25,182 nt of DNA, taken from Conidiobolus incongruus B7586. Its lineage: Eukaryota > Entomophthoromycota > Entomophthoromycetes > Entomophthorales > Conidiobolaceae. The translations under genes were made by a program, and so were the position numbers. This document shows, piece after piece, positions 9,543 through 20,225 of the stretch. The notes below the pieces were generated by a model. The model ran no database searches and was not told where the DNA came from. It saw only the letters and a list, made by a program, of their open reading frames with translations. The DNA is taken from NCBI GenBank assembly GCA_000697335.1, contig JNEM01009561.1:1-25182 (forward strand), written 5' to 3'. Each line of letters starts with the position of its first letter. Position 1 is the first letter of the stretch.

Positions 9543-9914
9543 ATGGATTTACAGAAGCATAAGAAAAATAAAGTTCAAAATCGTCAATTTAGACGAAAGT
9601 AAGATTATATTTAAAAGATTGATACATATTAATATATAATAAGGTATAGGAATCAGATAGAACAATGTGATATCTTCAAGTCCATTTGGAAGCAAACATT
9701 TGAGTCACAGATTGAAATCGTTAAAAATCTAGTTATTAACTTAGAGAATTTGTTGAAGTTGTCTGATGAGCTTTTAGATAAATGGGATGAATTAAACACT
9801 AATTTTGCTTTCTCTCCAAATTCACAGGAAATGGAAGAAACATCGTTAAAATCAAATCAAAATAAAAAAAGCATATCCAATTCTAAATATAGCGAATATG
9901 AACTATCAGGTTGA
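9543..9914 (+). CDS. Small basic, helical protein of unknown function
   Basis: Two exons, 9543-9598 and 9650-9914, joined across a 51-nt GTAAG...TATAG intron, encode 106 residues. The intron size matches its neighbours and the junction preserves the frame (a Lys codon is split). The N-terminus is strongly basic (MDLQKHKKNKVQNRQFRRK) and could be a nuclear signal. Residues about 20-70 lack Pro and Gly, have regularly spaced Leu, Ile and Val, and are probably a long amphipathic helix or coiled coil (NLVINLENLLKLSDELLDKW). The last ~35 residues are Ser/Asn/Lys-rich and probably disordered. No family was recognised; small coiled-coil subunits of nuclear or kinetochore complexes have this shape, but that is only a resemblance. 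Composition and splice structure argue for a real gene. It is divergent from the methyltransferase gene. Confidence 0.65.
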
Positions 9915-10916
9915 ATTAAATAAGTTACCAGCTGAAAAATAGGTAAGTTTTTCTGAGATAAAAATTATCCAGAAACTTTAGCTCCATAAAGAATGCTTGC
10001 TATAACAAAAATATATGATAAATTGCAAAGAAATGTTTCATTGTTTTAATTATACAATTCAATCAAAATGTTTGTAATGCAAAATAAATTACTTTGATTC
10101 ATATTATAATAGTTAATCTTACACAATTTCATCTTCTATTATTCAGAATAAATATAAATATATCGATAGAAAAAGATTATCAAGATTAATAATATATTAA
10201 ATAGAGTTCAAAATTATTTCTTTGAATGATATGTAATTTTTTATGAAATATGATATAAATTTAAAGATGTAAAGTACAATTTTTAAATATATAGTATTTT
10301 TAATTACTTTAATGAAAATATTAATGTTAAATGTTTAATAAAATTAGGACTGACATAGTTGATAATATTCTTTGTATGTGAGAAAGAATAGTTTGTAATT
10401 AATGAAAATATAAAATCGATAACATATATTATACAATGATTCCAGGAAGTGATTAAATAAATAGCATACTTTATAACTGTGAGTTTATTATTATTCAATA
10501 ATAAAATTCATACAACAATTATCAAATCTAAAAAAAAATCAATAATTAAGAAATGGACGATAAAGTTTTTTAATATGTAAATTTGAGAAGTAGATTGATA
10601 TAAAAAAAGAAACCATCAGTATATATGTTTGATGAAGTTATAATTTAAATATTTATTACTGATTGATATGTAGTTGAATAATTTAATGAACAAAAACGAA
10701 AATCCTAGTTATTTGAATAGTCGATTCAAGATATCCCATAAATTCCAATTTAATATATTGATATACAAAAAACAATTTATTTACACTAGACAAATATGTA
10801 TAAATATTTAGATAATTAAATTTTATAATGAATTATTATTATTAATTTAAATTAAATAATTAATTAACTGATAGTATTTTGTGAAAACGTATACAGTGCA
10901 AATCTAGTATAAAACA
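9915..10916. other. AT-rich spacer upstream of COX18
   Basis: No gene-like frame. A 64-codon minus-strand frame (10304-10498) has an AT-driven Ile/Asn/Tyr-rich composition and is not believed. The last ~100 bp are the COX18 promoter and 5' UTR. Confidence 0.5.
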
Positions 10917-11990
10917 ATGCTACGGTCTATAAAACCACTATCCAATCTAAAGTCCAATTATTTTCGAATTGGAGCCAGTTTCAACAATATTAATAAATTT
11001 AATCGATTACAATCCAAAATAAACCCATATCAACATAAAAAATATTCAACTTCTCCAAATTCAGGACCAGGAATTATAGCTCAAAGTTTAGAAACAATAG
11101 TTCAATATAACTATTACTTTTTACAGGAGATAAATCATTGTGGACAATCTTTACCAATTAACTGGGAATGGTATCACGCAATTATTTTATCTACTGTACT
11201 ATTAAGGGGGCTGATAACTTTCCCACTTGCGGTATACAATTTAAAACAAGTGAAAAAGCGTAAAGAAATGAATCATGTACTAACTGCTTGGAATTCTTCC
11301 TACAGTAAGAGACCATTTATTGAATTTAACAAGAGTTCCAACGAAGATAAAAGCTTATTTTTTATTTTGGACGAAACGAAATCAATGGTAATATTCCATC
11401 ATCATCATCATCATACACATCGAAATGATAACCAATTCATCAATATTTAGGCTAAAGAAACAACTAAAAATCTTCAATCTTATTACAGTATGAATCCATA
11501 TACTTCTTGGATGGTACCTTGGACTCAAATTCCTATATTTATCATTAATTCAGCGACCATTCGTTTAATGTGTGGGTTACCAGCATTTAATGTAAATCTT
11601 CCTCAACTTTTCGAGAGTGATTTAGTTAATGGAGGTACATTATGGTTTATAAATTTACTTCAACCAGATCCCACAATGATACTACCACTATGCATTGGTG
11701 CTTGTCATATTGCAAATTTAGCATTGTCTTTGGAAGCCCCCAACACTCAAAGTTCGAAAGGATCTAAGCCTGATTACACACAAGAACCGCCTCCAAATCC
11801 GAGTAAAGCTCAAAAAATTGTGAAAAATGTATTTATCACAGTTGGTGGTATTATGTCGGTAGCATTCATCCCCATTGCGGCGATATCGCCCAGTGGTCTT
11901 TCGCTTTATTGGCTCACTTCAGCTCTTTTTAGTTTGATTCAAAATATTGTATTAAGGACAAAATTAGCAAAAAGAATATTTAATTATTAA
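10917..11990 (+). CDS. COX18: Cytochrome c oxidase assembly insertase COX18 (Oxa1/YidC family)
   Basis: Inner-membrane insertase that exports the C-terminal part of Cox2 during complex IV assembly. Exon 1 (10917-11387) and exon 2 (11451-11990) join in phase 0 across a 63-nt GTAATA...TTTAG intron, giving 336 residues. Residues 1-45 are a basic, Ser/Asn-rich presequence ending near KKYSTSP. The core has the Oxa/YidC pattern: WYHAIILSTVLLRGLITFPL (first membrane segment), a charged loop VKKRKEMN, then NPYTSWMVPWTQIPIFIINS, a third segment ending CHIANLALSL, a Pro-rich loop, and the C-terminal hairpin with SPSGLSLYWLTSALFSLIQN, which matches the family signature. The single short loop and lack of a long C-terminal coiled-coil tail favour Cox18 over Oxa1. 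An apparent His-rich tract in the unspliced frame is intron sequence. Confidence 0.85.
11388..11450 (+). other. COX18 intron containing a (CAT)n tract
   Basis: The 63-nt intron begins GTAATATTCC and ends ATATTTAG. Near its 5' end it holds about six CAT units (about 11397-11415). Removing it joins Met to Ala-Lys-Glu in the conserved loop; read through, it would give poly-His and a stop. Confidence 0.85.
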
Positions 11991-12537
11991 TGATCGTTAA
12001 AAAAATAAAATAATTAGAATATTAAAATATATATACATATTTTTTTATGAATATTTATATCGTATCAATTATTCATGATTTCTGTGTAATATTCTCAATT
12101 AATAATACTTGGCATTTAATTCTAGATTAGGCTATAGACATAATTTGGTTAAAAATGTGATATTTCGTGATTGATAGTTTATTAATAGCTATCGATATAT
12201 TGCTCATTCTTATACAAATAATTATTATTTTTTGCTAATAAACATTTTATTAATGTTAGTAAATTAAAGTTTAAATTATATTTTTAATCATTTTAAAATC
12301 ATTTTAATATAAACCATAAATTTGTGATAATAATTTGAAATTAATGTGAAAATCCAAGTTCAAAATTAGTTTTTCAATTCAATTTGCTTCAAAATACTTA
12401 ATCATATATGAATAAATTCAAAATGGAATTATTCTATTTTGTTAAATATTAATCCTAATTATCATTGAATCATAAATCATTAGAATAACTTTTTTATACT
12501 TTTTCATTGAATAAAAATAAAATAATAATCTCTCAAA
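11991..12537. other. AT-rich spacer between COX18 and the AP-2 alpha gene
   Basis: 3' flank of COX18 and promoter of the AP-2 alpha gene. No coding or RNA feature was seen. Confidence 0.5.
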
Positions 12538-15533
12538 ATGTCTATGAAAGGGTTGACAGTCTTTATTTTAGACTTGAGAAAATGTAATTAATATTCAATA
12601 TCACTTGATTATAAATTTTAATTGAATATGTTTTAGGTAGAGTCAAGGAGGAAGAGCTCAAAAGAATCAATAAAGAATTGGCCAACATCCGTAGTAAATT
12701 TAAAGGTAATTAAATATATTGGAAGTGTTTATTAAAAATTGATATATATGATTAGATCCTACTTTGAGTGGTTATCATAGAAAGAAATATGTTTGTAAAT
12801 TAATGTACCTCTATATCTTGGGTTACGAAATTGATTTCGGCCACACAGAAGCGGTTGATCTGATAGACTCTCTAAAATTTTCTGAAAAGCAAATTGTAAG
12901 TATTCAATTTAAGATATTCTAAATTTAATCACTAGTTTGATAATACGTTATAGCTACGATATTTTTTAGTATTCAATAGAGATTTACTATAGTTAGTATG
13001 ATTTATATATATCAAAGAGAATATTACTTATTGAGCTATTCTTATTATCTTATTGTTAATTCAAGACATATGTTAATAGATATTTGCTTTATAGGGATAT
13101 CTATCTTCTACTTTAATGCTATCAGAATCTTCCAATTTAATGGATCAAGCAAACAGCTTTATTCGTATGGATTTGATGTGTAATAATGAAATTTTTAATT
13201 CTCTCGCTTTGCATGCTATCGCCACTGTGGGATCCCAAGCCATGGCTCAAGAATTTAGCCAGCATGTCTTTCGTCTATTTGTTGGAAATTCTAGACCATT
13301 CGTTAAGAAGAAGGCTGCTCTATGTCTTTTGAGACTGTATCGTAAATTCCCTGATTTCATCCCAGCAGCTGATTGGGCACCCCAAATAATACAAGTTTTG
13401 AAAGAGAATGATCTTGGAGTATTAACTTGTACTACCAGTCTTGTAAGTGCTTTTGCACAGAATTTTAGAAGAGAATATGCTTCTTGTTCTACTGTAATGA
13501 TCGAAAGACTTTATAAAATCGTGGTTGAAAAAGAATACTCTCCAGATTATGCTTACTATAAGGTTCCAGTCCCTTGGTTACAAGTGAAAATTTTAAGACT
13601 TTTGCAATACTGTCCCCCATCTGAAGATCGCAGAGTCTTACAGAAGCTTCACAATGTTCTTCATACCATTATCCATAGCGGTCAAGAAATCACCAGTAAT
13701 GTTCAACAAACAAATGCTCAAAACGCTGTTTTATTCGAAGCTATCAGTTTAGCTATTCATCTTGACCCCTATTCAGTTTTAGTTACCGAATCCGCTTCTC
13801 TTCTTGGTAAATTCCTAACTAATAAGCAGACTAATATTCGCTACTTGGCCCTCGAATCAATGGCTCATCTTGCATCAGTCATTCAAGATACAGAACCTTT
13901 GAAGATGTATCAAAATATTGTGATCCAATCCCTTAGAGATCGTGATATTTCTGTTCGTAGACGTGCTCTTGATGTACTTTATACTCTCTGCGATGTTGAT
14001 AATGCTAAAGTTGTTGTGGCCGAATTATTGAGAATTTTAGCCAACGCTGACTATAATTTAAGAGAGGAAATGGTTCTCAAGATTGCTATTTTAACTGAAA
14101 AATATGCTACCGAATATTCGTGGTATGTTGATACCATTCTGCAATTAATCAACACTGCTGGTAATTACGTTGGTGAAGAAGTCTGGTACCGTGTTGTTCA
14201 AATTGTGACCAACAACGAGGATTTGAGAGAGTATGCTACACATACAATTTTGGCCAACCTTCAACAGAACACCTTCGAAGAAACTGCTGTTAAGGTGGGC
14301 GGTTATCTCTTGGGTGAATATGGTGATAGAATTGTCCATCTTCCCAACTGCAGTCCAATTGATCAATTTACTGCTCTTCACTCGAAATTCCCTATTTGTA
14401 CCATCCCCACTCGATCCCTTCTATTAACCACATATCTCAAATTAGTCAACTTGTTCCCCGAAATTAAACCTCAAGTCGCTAACGTTTTCAAGCAATACAG
14501 TCATATTTTAGATACTGAACTTCAACAACGTTCTTGCGAATATTTAGAAATTGTTAACCATCAAAATGAAGACATTCTTCTTACCGTTTGTGAAGAAATG
14601 CCTCCATTCCCAGAGCGCGAGTCAGCCTTGTTGAGTCGACTCCATAAGAAGAATGCTGAAACCCAAGATCAACCTGTTTGGTCTATTATTGACAAAGATC
14701 TTAAGGACTCTCCACGTCCATCTGCTAGGGAGTCAGATTTGTTAGGCTTGGATTCATCTCAGAAACAGGCCAGTGATGAATTAGCTGTCCCTGGCAGTGC
14801 TGCTGGTGTCAGTACCGAAAAATACTTCGAAAAATCTCTTTTTTCATCTGAAGGCTTATTATTCGAAGATGCTCATTTACAAATTGGTTTCAAGTCTAAA
14901 TACACTGGTAATAAGGGTAAATTCGTACTCTATTTAGGAAATAAATTGAATGTAGATATTACTGGAATGCAAATCAACTTCTCTCAAGATATTCCAGGAC
15001 TTAAGGTAGAAACTATTCAACCTATTGCTAAGATCATTCCATCCAAAGCTCAGCTTCAACACTATATTCAAGTTGAGTGCATGAAAGCTTATACTCAAAT
15101 TCCTATGGTCCGTATTACCTATGTCACCAATGGAGCTCACTCTCTTCTCATCAAACTTCCAATCATGGTTACCAAGTTCATTGAACCCGTTTCCATGAAT
15201 GCCCAAGATTTCTTCCAGCGCTGGAAGCAGTTGGGTGATGTCGAAGCTCAGTCTGTATTCCGTTCTGGAACCAATATTGATTTGGACAAGGTACACAAGG
15301 TTGTGACCGGTTTCCAACTCCAAATCTTGGAGAATTTAGATCCCAATCCCAACAACATCGTTGCTGCTGGTATCTTCAATATGAGTCAAGGTGTCAAAGA
15401 CGGATGTCTCGTTCGTATCGAGCCCATTTTGGAGAAACAAATCTATCGTGTCACTGTCAAGAGCACCAATTCCACAGCTAGTCAATCTGTTCACGATGTA
15501 TTGGCTAAAGTTTTTAGTGGTAAATCTCTTTAA
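12538..15533 (+). CDS. AP-2 adaptor complex subunit alpha
   Basis: Large subunit of the plasma-membrane clathrin adaptor AP-2; it binds PI(4,5)P2 and cargo. Four exons (12538-12583, 12637-12705, 12756-12895, 13095-15533) give 897 residues. Introns are 53, 50 and 199 nt. The N-terminus MSMKGLTVFILDLRKC, then KRINKELANIRSKFK and KKYVCK, matches animal alpha-adaptin closely, including the basic patch that contacts the lipid headgroup. The trunk (to about residue 610) is a HEAT-like solenoid with RYLALESM, VRRRALDVLY, EKYATEYSWYVDTIL, EEVWYRVVQIVTN and EEMPPFPERES. A short hinge follows, then the beta-sandwich and platform appendage from about residue 660, with the conserved FFQRWKQLG. The hinge holds LLGLD (residues 634-638), which fits a clathrin-box consensus. 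The subtype is alpha, not AP-1 gamma, by the N-terminal and EEVWYR regions. The RasGEF-like gene lies 524 bp downstream on the same strand. Confidence 0.96.
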
Positions 15534-16057
15534 CTTTATTTATTAATCTTTCAAAAATCTTCCTTTTAGTTCAATTAAATAAAATTTATCATATTTCAAT
15601 CCAATTATTATTATATATTATATTGCTTGGTATTTAATATATTCGCACTATTAAATATATAATATAAGATTCATTATCTTTCAATTATTTTCCTAATCAT
15701 TTTAATGCTTTTATTAATTATTGATAAATTTATGTTTCAAAAAATCAATAAATTAATATAAAATATTATTTTGATAATTTTTAATAGAATATATGCTTAT
15801 ATTGAGTTTATACCAAAAGTTGATAATATTTCTACTCAATTTAGATAATTTAATAATTCATAAAAAAAGCAATTAGGGGTAATAAACAGCTATATTGGTT
15901 CTAAAGATTCGAAAAAATAGCAAAATTTGTTTGGAGAAGTTTAACAAATAAATGAGTAAATTTTGATGATATCACTCATTGACTCATTTTATTGAATTCA
16001 ATCTTTTAATACAATTATTAGCACTTGATTTACAATAATTGAATATATAATATTATA
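15534..16057. other. AT-rich spacer between AP-2 alpha and the RasGEF-like gene
   Basis: 3' flank of one gene and promoter of the next, co-oriented. No other feature recognised. Confidence 0.5.
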
Positions 16058-19000
16058 ATGAAAGATTTTGATAAAAGATTAATTGATTTAGAACTTGATG
16101 TTAAAAAGGATTGGAATAAGGTAGCTCTTTAATTTTATTATATGTTTAGAATCCTCATTTTCGTTTTTATTTTCAATTTAAAAATTATTAATATTAATAT
16201 TTTATTTTATAGAAAAATGTTGATAATATATTGTACTTATCTGAAGATATAATTGAATTCTTGAGAAATAATATACATTTTACTGCTCAAGGTTTGAATT
16301 GTTGAATTGAATAAATATAGATGACAATATTTAATTTTGATAGGCAAATTGAAAGAACTTCCTTCCAACTATGGCGATATTTTGAAAGCTCTTCGTCTAT
16401 GTATTGATTATCTTAGCAATTTTCATCCCGAAAAGCGTGTCAAATCCGTTCAAGCAACAACGACTCATATCACACCACTCCAATACCCTATGGCCATTCC
16501 TTTTTCACCATTAGTTAAATTATTGAATATTAACAAAATGGAACTTGAATCAGCAAAGAAGAAGATTCACTTAGCGAAAAGACAAAACCCAGCTCCTACC
16601 CTCGAGAAATGTCGAAGACTGTCTGAAGATGTTCGAATCCACCAAAAGAACTGGTTAGATACCTGTGACTTGATCCAGAAATTTAGTTCTCTACCATTCA
16701 ACCAAATTAATCTCGATACTTTGGCGCAAAATATAACGTACTGGGATCAATATCTTTTACAATCTATTGATCCATCCAACCCTTATACATTAACTCATAG
16801 TTTCCATTTTCAGACTTTTATCACTACTACTTTAACCCACTGCTTACTTTTAGGAGGATATCAACCGAATCCAAATGTCCTTCACATTGCGAAAATGATT
16901 AGTGATTATATTAAGTTAGCCAATATATTATTGGCTAATTTTAATAATTTTAATGGACACTGCGCAGTGATCCGAGTTTTAACCAGTCCCCAAGTATCTT
17001 GCTTAACATCCGTTTGGAAACATCTTAATCCATCTCAAATTGATCAATATGAATCATTAAAAAAGTTAATTTCAAGAGAGAATCAATATGGAGCATATTT
17101 TACAAAGTTGGCAACTAAACTACAAACTAGAAAGGAAGGCAGCTCTTTGATACCTTGGATGGAGCCCCACTTTTATCATATACATTCCAATGATCAAGTT
17201 AGTCATTCCAAATCGGTGGATATTTTAGAGTCTCTCAAGGGTGTTTCCCCCTGCATATCCCAAACAATAGAAATTTCTCACTGGATTCTCACTCGTCCTT
17301 ATTTAACCAATCATCAGCTTTGGACTTTATCCAAGAAAATCCAACCAGATATCGAAGTACACCCCTCTTCGACATCCTTCAGCCATTATGAAATCCAGTC
17401 ATCCCAAAAATCGACTCCCCAATTAACTGAAGATAAATCGCCAAACAACGATGACTCAATCCTAGCATTTATTGAGGAAAACTCAAAAGATGACATCAAT
17501 GAGGAAGAGCGAGGACTTTTAAGTTATATGGACTTTGATGGTATTGATGATGAATCTATCCATTCTAAAATTGATGACTCGCTTGTGTCATCCAAATTGG
17601 ATTCATCAACAAAGTCACATCATTCAAAATGCTCTTCGCAGCAAGTAGACATCAGTAATATTTCAATAGATCCTGCTGATGTTTCTCATAGTCATTATGA
17701 TGATATATCAGATCTCCCTGTCCTTCCTTCTTCACCGGGCTCTTCTCATTTCCCGGTTTCCCAGACTGATATTTCAGATTTCGATGATGAGCATTACTTG
17801 GCTAATTCATCTAAACTTAGTCATAAGTTATACTACCTGCGTCGTTCAGAAAGCCGATCTGGTCAATCGGATGACGGTGGCCAGAGAGTTGGTTTGTTAG
17901 ATTCAATTCAGACTGATAATGAAGAAAGTTCACACAAAGGAGATGATGAGTATGATTCAGAGGATGAGGATGAGGATGATCAGAATTCTGGTGAAGATGA
18001 TGAAGAAAATGAACACATTGAAAAATTCCCTCCTGCTTGGTGGACTCTACCTCCAGTTCCAGTTACTCCCCCTCATGGATTTGATACAGCAAGTCTAGCA
18101 TCTGACACTTCGAAATTAAGCAAGAACCCGTTTGAAGATCCACTATTAAAAGTATCTAATTCAAATTCAGCAGATCTGTTAGGTCAGCCTATTGCCAAAT
18201 CATCTAGTTCTCCCAATTTACCGCTTAATGATATGTCTCAGGATTTACCTCCCAGAGCAAACAGCGTATCACCAAGATTATTCTTTTTCGAATCTTTGGA
18301 AAACAAAGTTGATTCCAAAGTCTCATTAAATTCTATGGAAAAGGAATCAGTTCATTCCATAGAGTTTACAAATCTGGAATCTACTGACAATAAGGAGTTG
18401 CTTAATGATTTACCCACTAAGAAAAACTCGATAATTGAAAATACTCACAATTTTCATAAATTAGAGGATGAAAAATCATTAAAAGGTGAATCACCTGAGG
18501 TTAGCAGTGAAATGCATGCTAAAGTAACAAACCATATTGCCAACACTATAAATGGCAATATCGCTGAGCATTCAGAAGATAAAGTTGATATTGAAAAAGT
18601 TGTATCTGAAGTTCAAACAACAACTGAACCAATTACAACTGATGATATTAATGAGCTTGCAGAAGAGAAAATTGATACTGATATAGAATTTTCGGAGGAA
18701 AATTTAACAGAACAAGCTGCCACAAATGATACTATATCAGACTTATCAGAATCAAAACCTGAAATTAATAAAGAATTATCTGAGACTCAACCTAAAAAGC
18801 CTGCTAGTACATTATCCACACTGAAAAAAAGAACATTGGCACCAAAGTCGCAAACTTCGAGAAGCAATGATCTACATGGAACTGGATCAATTAGCACAAA
18901 TCGCCAGCAAATGCCTAATCCTAGTTCAAGATTATCAACTAACATTAAACACCAACAAAATAATAAAGTTAGCCCAAGATTATCTCCTACCCCAAACAAT

Positions 19001-19210
19001 CAGCCGAAGGTTAATGCTAGCCCAAGATCGCCAAGAAAAATATCACAGCCCAAAGCAGAAAGTCCTAAATCAAGAGAAAATAACCAACATCGTACTTCAG
19101 AAGATATTGACGATCCTTTAAAGACACCAGTTCCTCCCACCTCAAGATTGAATCTGCTTAAGAAACGACCTGTTCCTCCTCCTAAATCCAGACTTTCTAG
19201 TCGACAGTGA
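16058..19210 (+). CDS. RasGEF-like domain protein with long disordered tail
   Basis: Three exons (16058-16120, 16213-16291, 16344-19210) give 1002 residues; the introns are 92 and 52 nt, and the first two small exons extend the N-terminal helix MKDFDKRLIDLELDVKKDW. Residues about 120-335 resemble the catalytic RasGEF (CDC25) domain. The best stretch is LANILLANFNNFNGHCAVIR, followed by a TSVWKHL segment and a segment ending SLIPWMEPHFYHI, which correspond to family patterns (nnfn...ai, rlk.tW, IPfLG...l). The match is distant, so exchange activity on a Ras-type GTPase is inferred. From about residue 360 on it is low-complexity: Ser/Asp-rich, an acidic run (about 580-605), NPFEDPLL with an NPF motif at 642-644, repeated S-P-R-L/S-P-R-S basic motifs, and a C-terminal PVPPPKSR that could bind SH3 domains. 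NPF motifs bind EH-domain endocytic proteins. Confidence 0.7.
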
Positions 19211-19506
19211 AATATATTTTATTTTTTGTTTTATATCATATTTATATAAACCTATTATGTAATATTTACATCCTTTTAAATATTATTCATTAGATTAATA
19301 ATTCAATTTTCAACATTCCATTTAGAAAGAATAAAACTAATATATTATTCAAAATTAGTCATAGAATTAAAATGTTTCGAATTTTATGGAGATTCGAATA
19401 AATTTAAAAACATGGTGATTAATTTAAATAAAGAATATTCTTGATGAAAGATAAATGGATAATTAAAAATTTTAAGAAAAAAAATACAATAGAAAATATA
19501 TGTGTG
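19211..19506. other. AT-rich spacer
   Basis: 3' flank of the RasGEF-like gene. No gene recognised. Confidence 0.5.
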
Positions 19507-19513
19507 AAAAAAA
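19507..19513 (-). terminator. RNA polymerase III terminator of tRNA-Gly
   Basis: Seven A on the plus strand, read as T7 just after the 3' end of the minus-strand tRNA; an oligo-T run is the standard Pol III stop. Confidence 0.85.
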
Positions 19514-19514
19514 T

Positions 19515-19584
19515 GCAATGGCGGGGAATCGAACCCCGGTCTACCGCGTGGCAGGCGGTAATTATACCACTAAACCACCATTGC
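19515..19584 (-). tRNA. tRNA-Gly (anticodon GCC)
   Basis: Decodes GGC/GGT. On the minus strand a 7-bp acceptor stem pairs GCAATGG with CCATTGC. The D arm contains TGGTTTAGTGGTATAA (box A), the anticodon arm is ACCGC-CTGCCAC-GCGGT with GCC in the loop, and the T arm is CGGGG-TTCGAAT-CCCCG (box B). All stems are intact. There is no intron and CCA is not encoded, as expected for a nuclear eukaryotic gene. Confidence 0.98.
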
Positions 19585-19964
19585 GTGGAACTTGAAAATT
19601 ATTATAATTTATGATTTAACGAATATCTGATTCTTTAAATTCAATTTTCAAAATTGTTTTAATATATTTTTTTAATTAATTTCAATATTTTACCATATTT
19701 TTTTTAATATTTTATCAATTCGAACCTTATACTCAATTTCATCTTCTCTATATTTTTTATAATGGTTATTGATATTTTAATTTAATTTATGGATCAAATT
19801 ATAAATCATCATTTATATATAGTTATACTAAATGATATTAGTTTGTTATTGTATTTTTGTTATATTATAGGCTTATATTCTATTCAATAAATACTATTGG
19901 TGATACAAAAAGGTTGTCTGGAACATGTAAAACAAGTAATCTAAATAATTTATTATGAATTTAA
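19585..19964. other. AT-rich spacer
   Basis: Upstream flank of the tRNA and 3' flank of the SDHAF1-like gene. No gene recognised. Confidence 0.5.
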
Positions 19965-20225
19965 TTAAATTTGAATACTTCTGATATTATTTTTTTTAAA
20001 CAAATCCAACTGCTTTTTACCCTTTCTAACCAAATACTCTATCGTGACAAAATCCTTTTTAGCTAAATTATGCTTCTGGAACTCTCTCCTAATAAATTTC
20101 TTAAAATTTTCTTGATTTTCTTTGGGTTTTGTCCTAACACATTTGAAGCAATCGCGATAAAGTTGAATCACTTGCTTTTGAAGGCCTGAATGTTTTACAA
20201 CCTTTTGTACTGCTTGTTGAACCAT
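19965..20225 (-). CDS. Succinate dehydrogenase assembly factor SDHAF1/Sdh6-like (LYR protein)
   Basis: Mitochondrial matrix protein of 86 residues, the usual size for this family, without introns. It helps deliver iron-sulfur clusters to the Sdh2 subunit of complex II. The signature is SGLQKQVIQLYRDC with L-Y-R at residues 23-25, followed by TKPKENQENFKKFIRREF and then KKDFVTIEYLVRKGKKQLDL. All three blocks line up with yeast Sdh6 (LYR, KPKENQ-NF, KDF-TIE-L-R-G). The distal arginine-containing I-E-Y-L-R/K motif expected for SDHAF1 rather than other LYR proteins (LYRM4, ACN9/SDHAF3) is present. The start ATG at 20225 leaves a short basic N-terminus with no cleavable presequence, normal for LYR factors. 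Confidence 0.9.
   Translation of the reverse strand: MVQQAVQKVVKHSGLQKQVIQLYRDCFKCVRTKPKENQENFKKFIRREFQKHNLAKKDFVTIEYLVRKGKKQLDLFKKNNIRSIQI

Noticed and set aside
9243-9592. Apparent duplication of the first exon of the small helical-protein gene (9243-9300 against 9537-9592)
   Set aside because: Matches centre on one block (AAGCATAA) plus scattered A/T agreement. Not clearly above chance in this composition.
10304-10498. 64-codon minus-strand frame
   Set aside because: Ile/Asn/Tyr-rich, no start context or splice evidence, no known family.
11388-11450. Six-histidine tract in the COX18 frame
   Set aside because: The CAT repeats lie in an intron with good GT-AG ends; splicing restores the Oxa/YidC loop.
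14934-15323. 129-codon minus-strand frame
   Set aside because: Antisense to the AP-2 alpha appendage, whose sense frame is clearly conserved.
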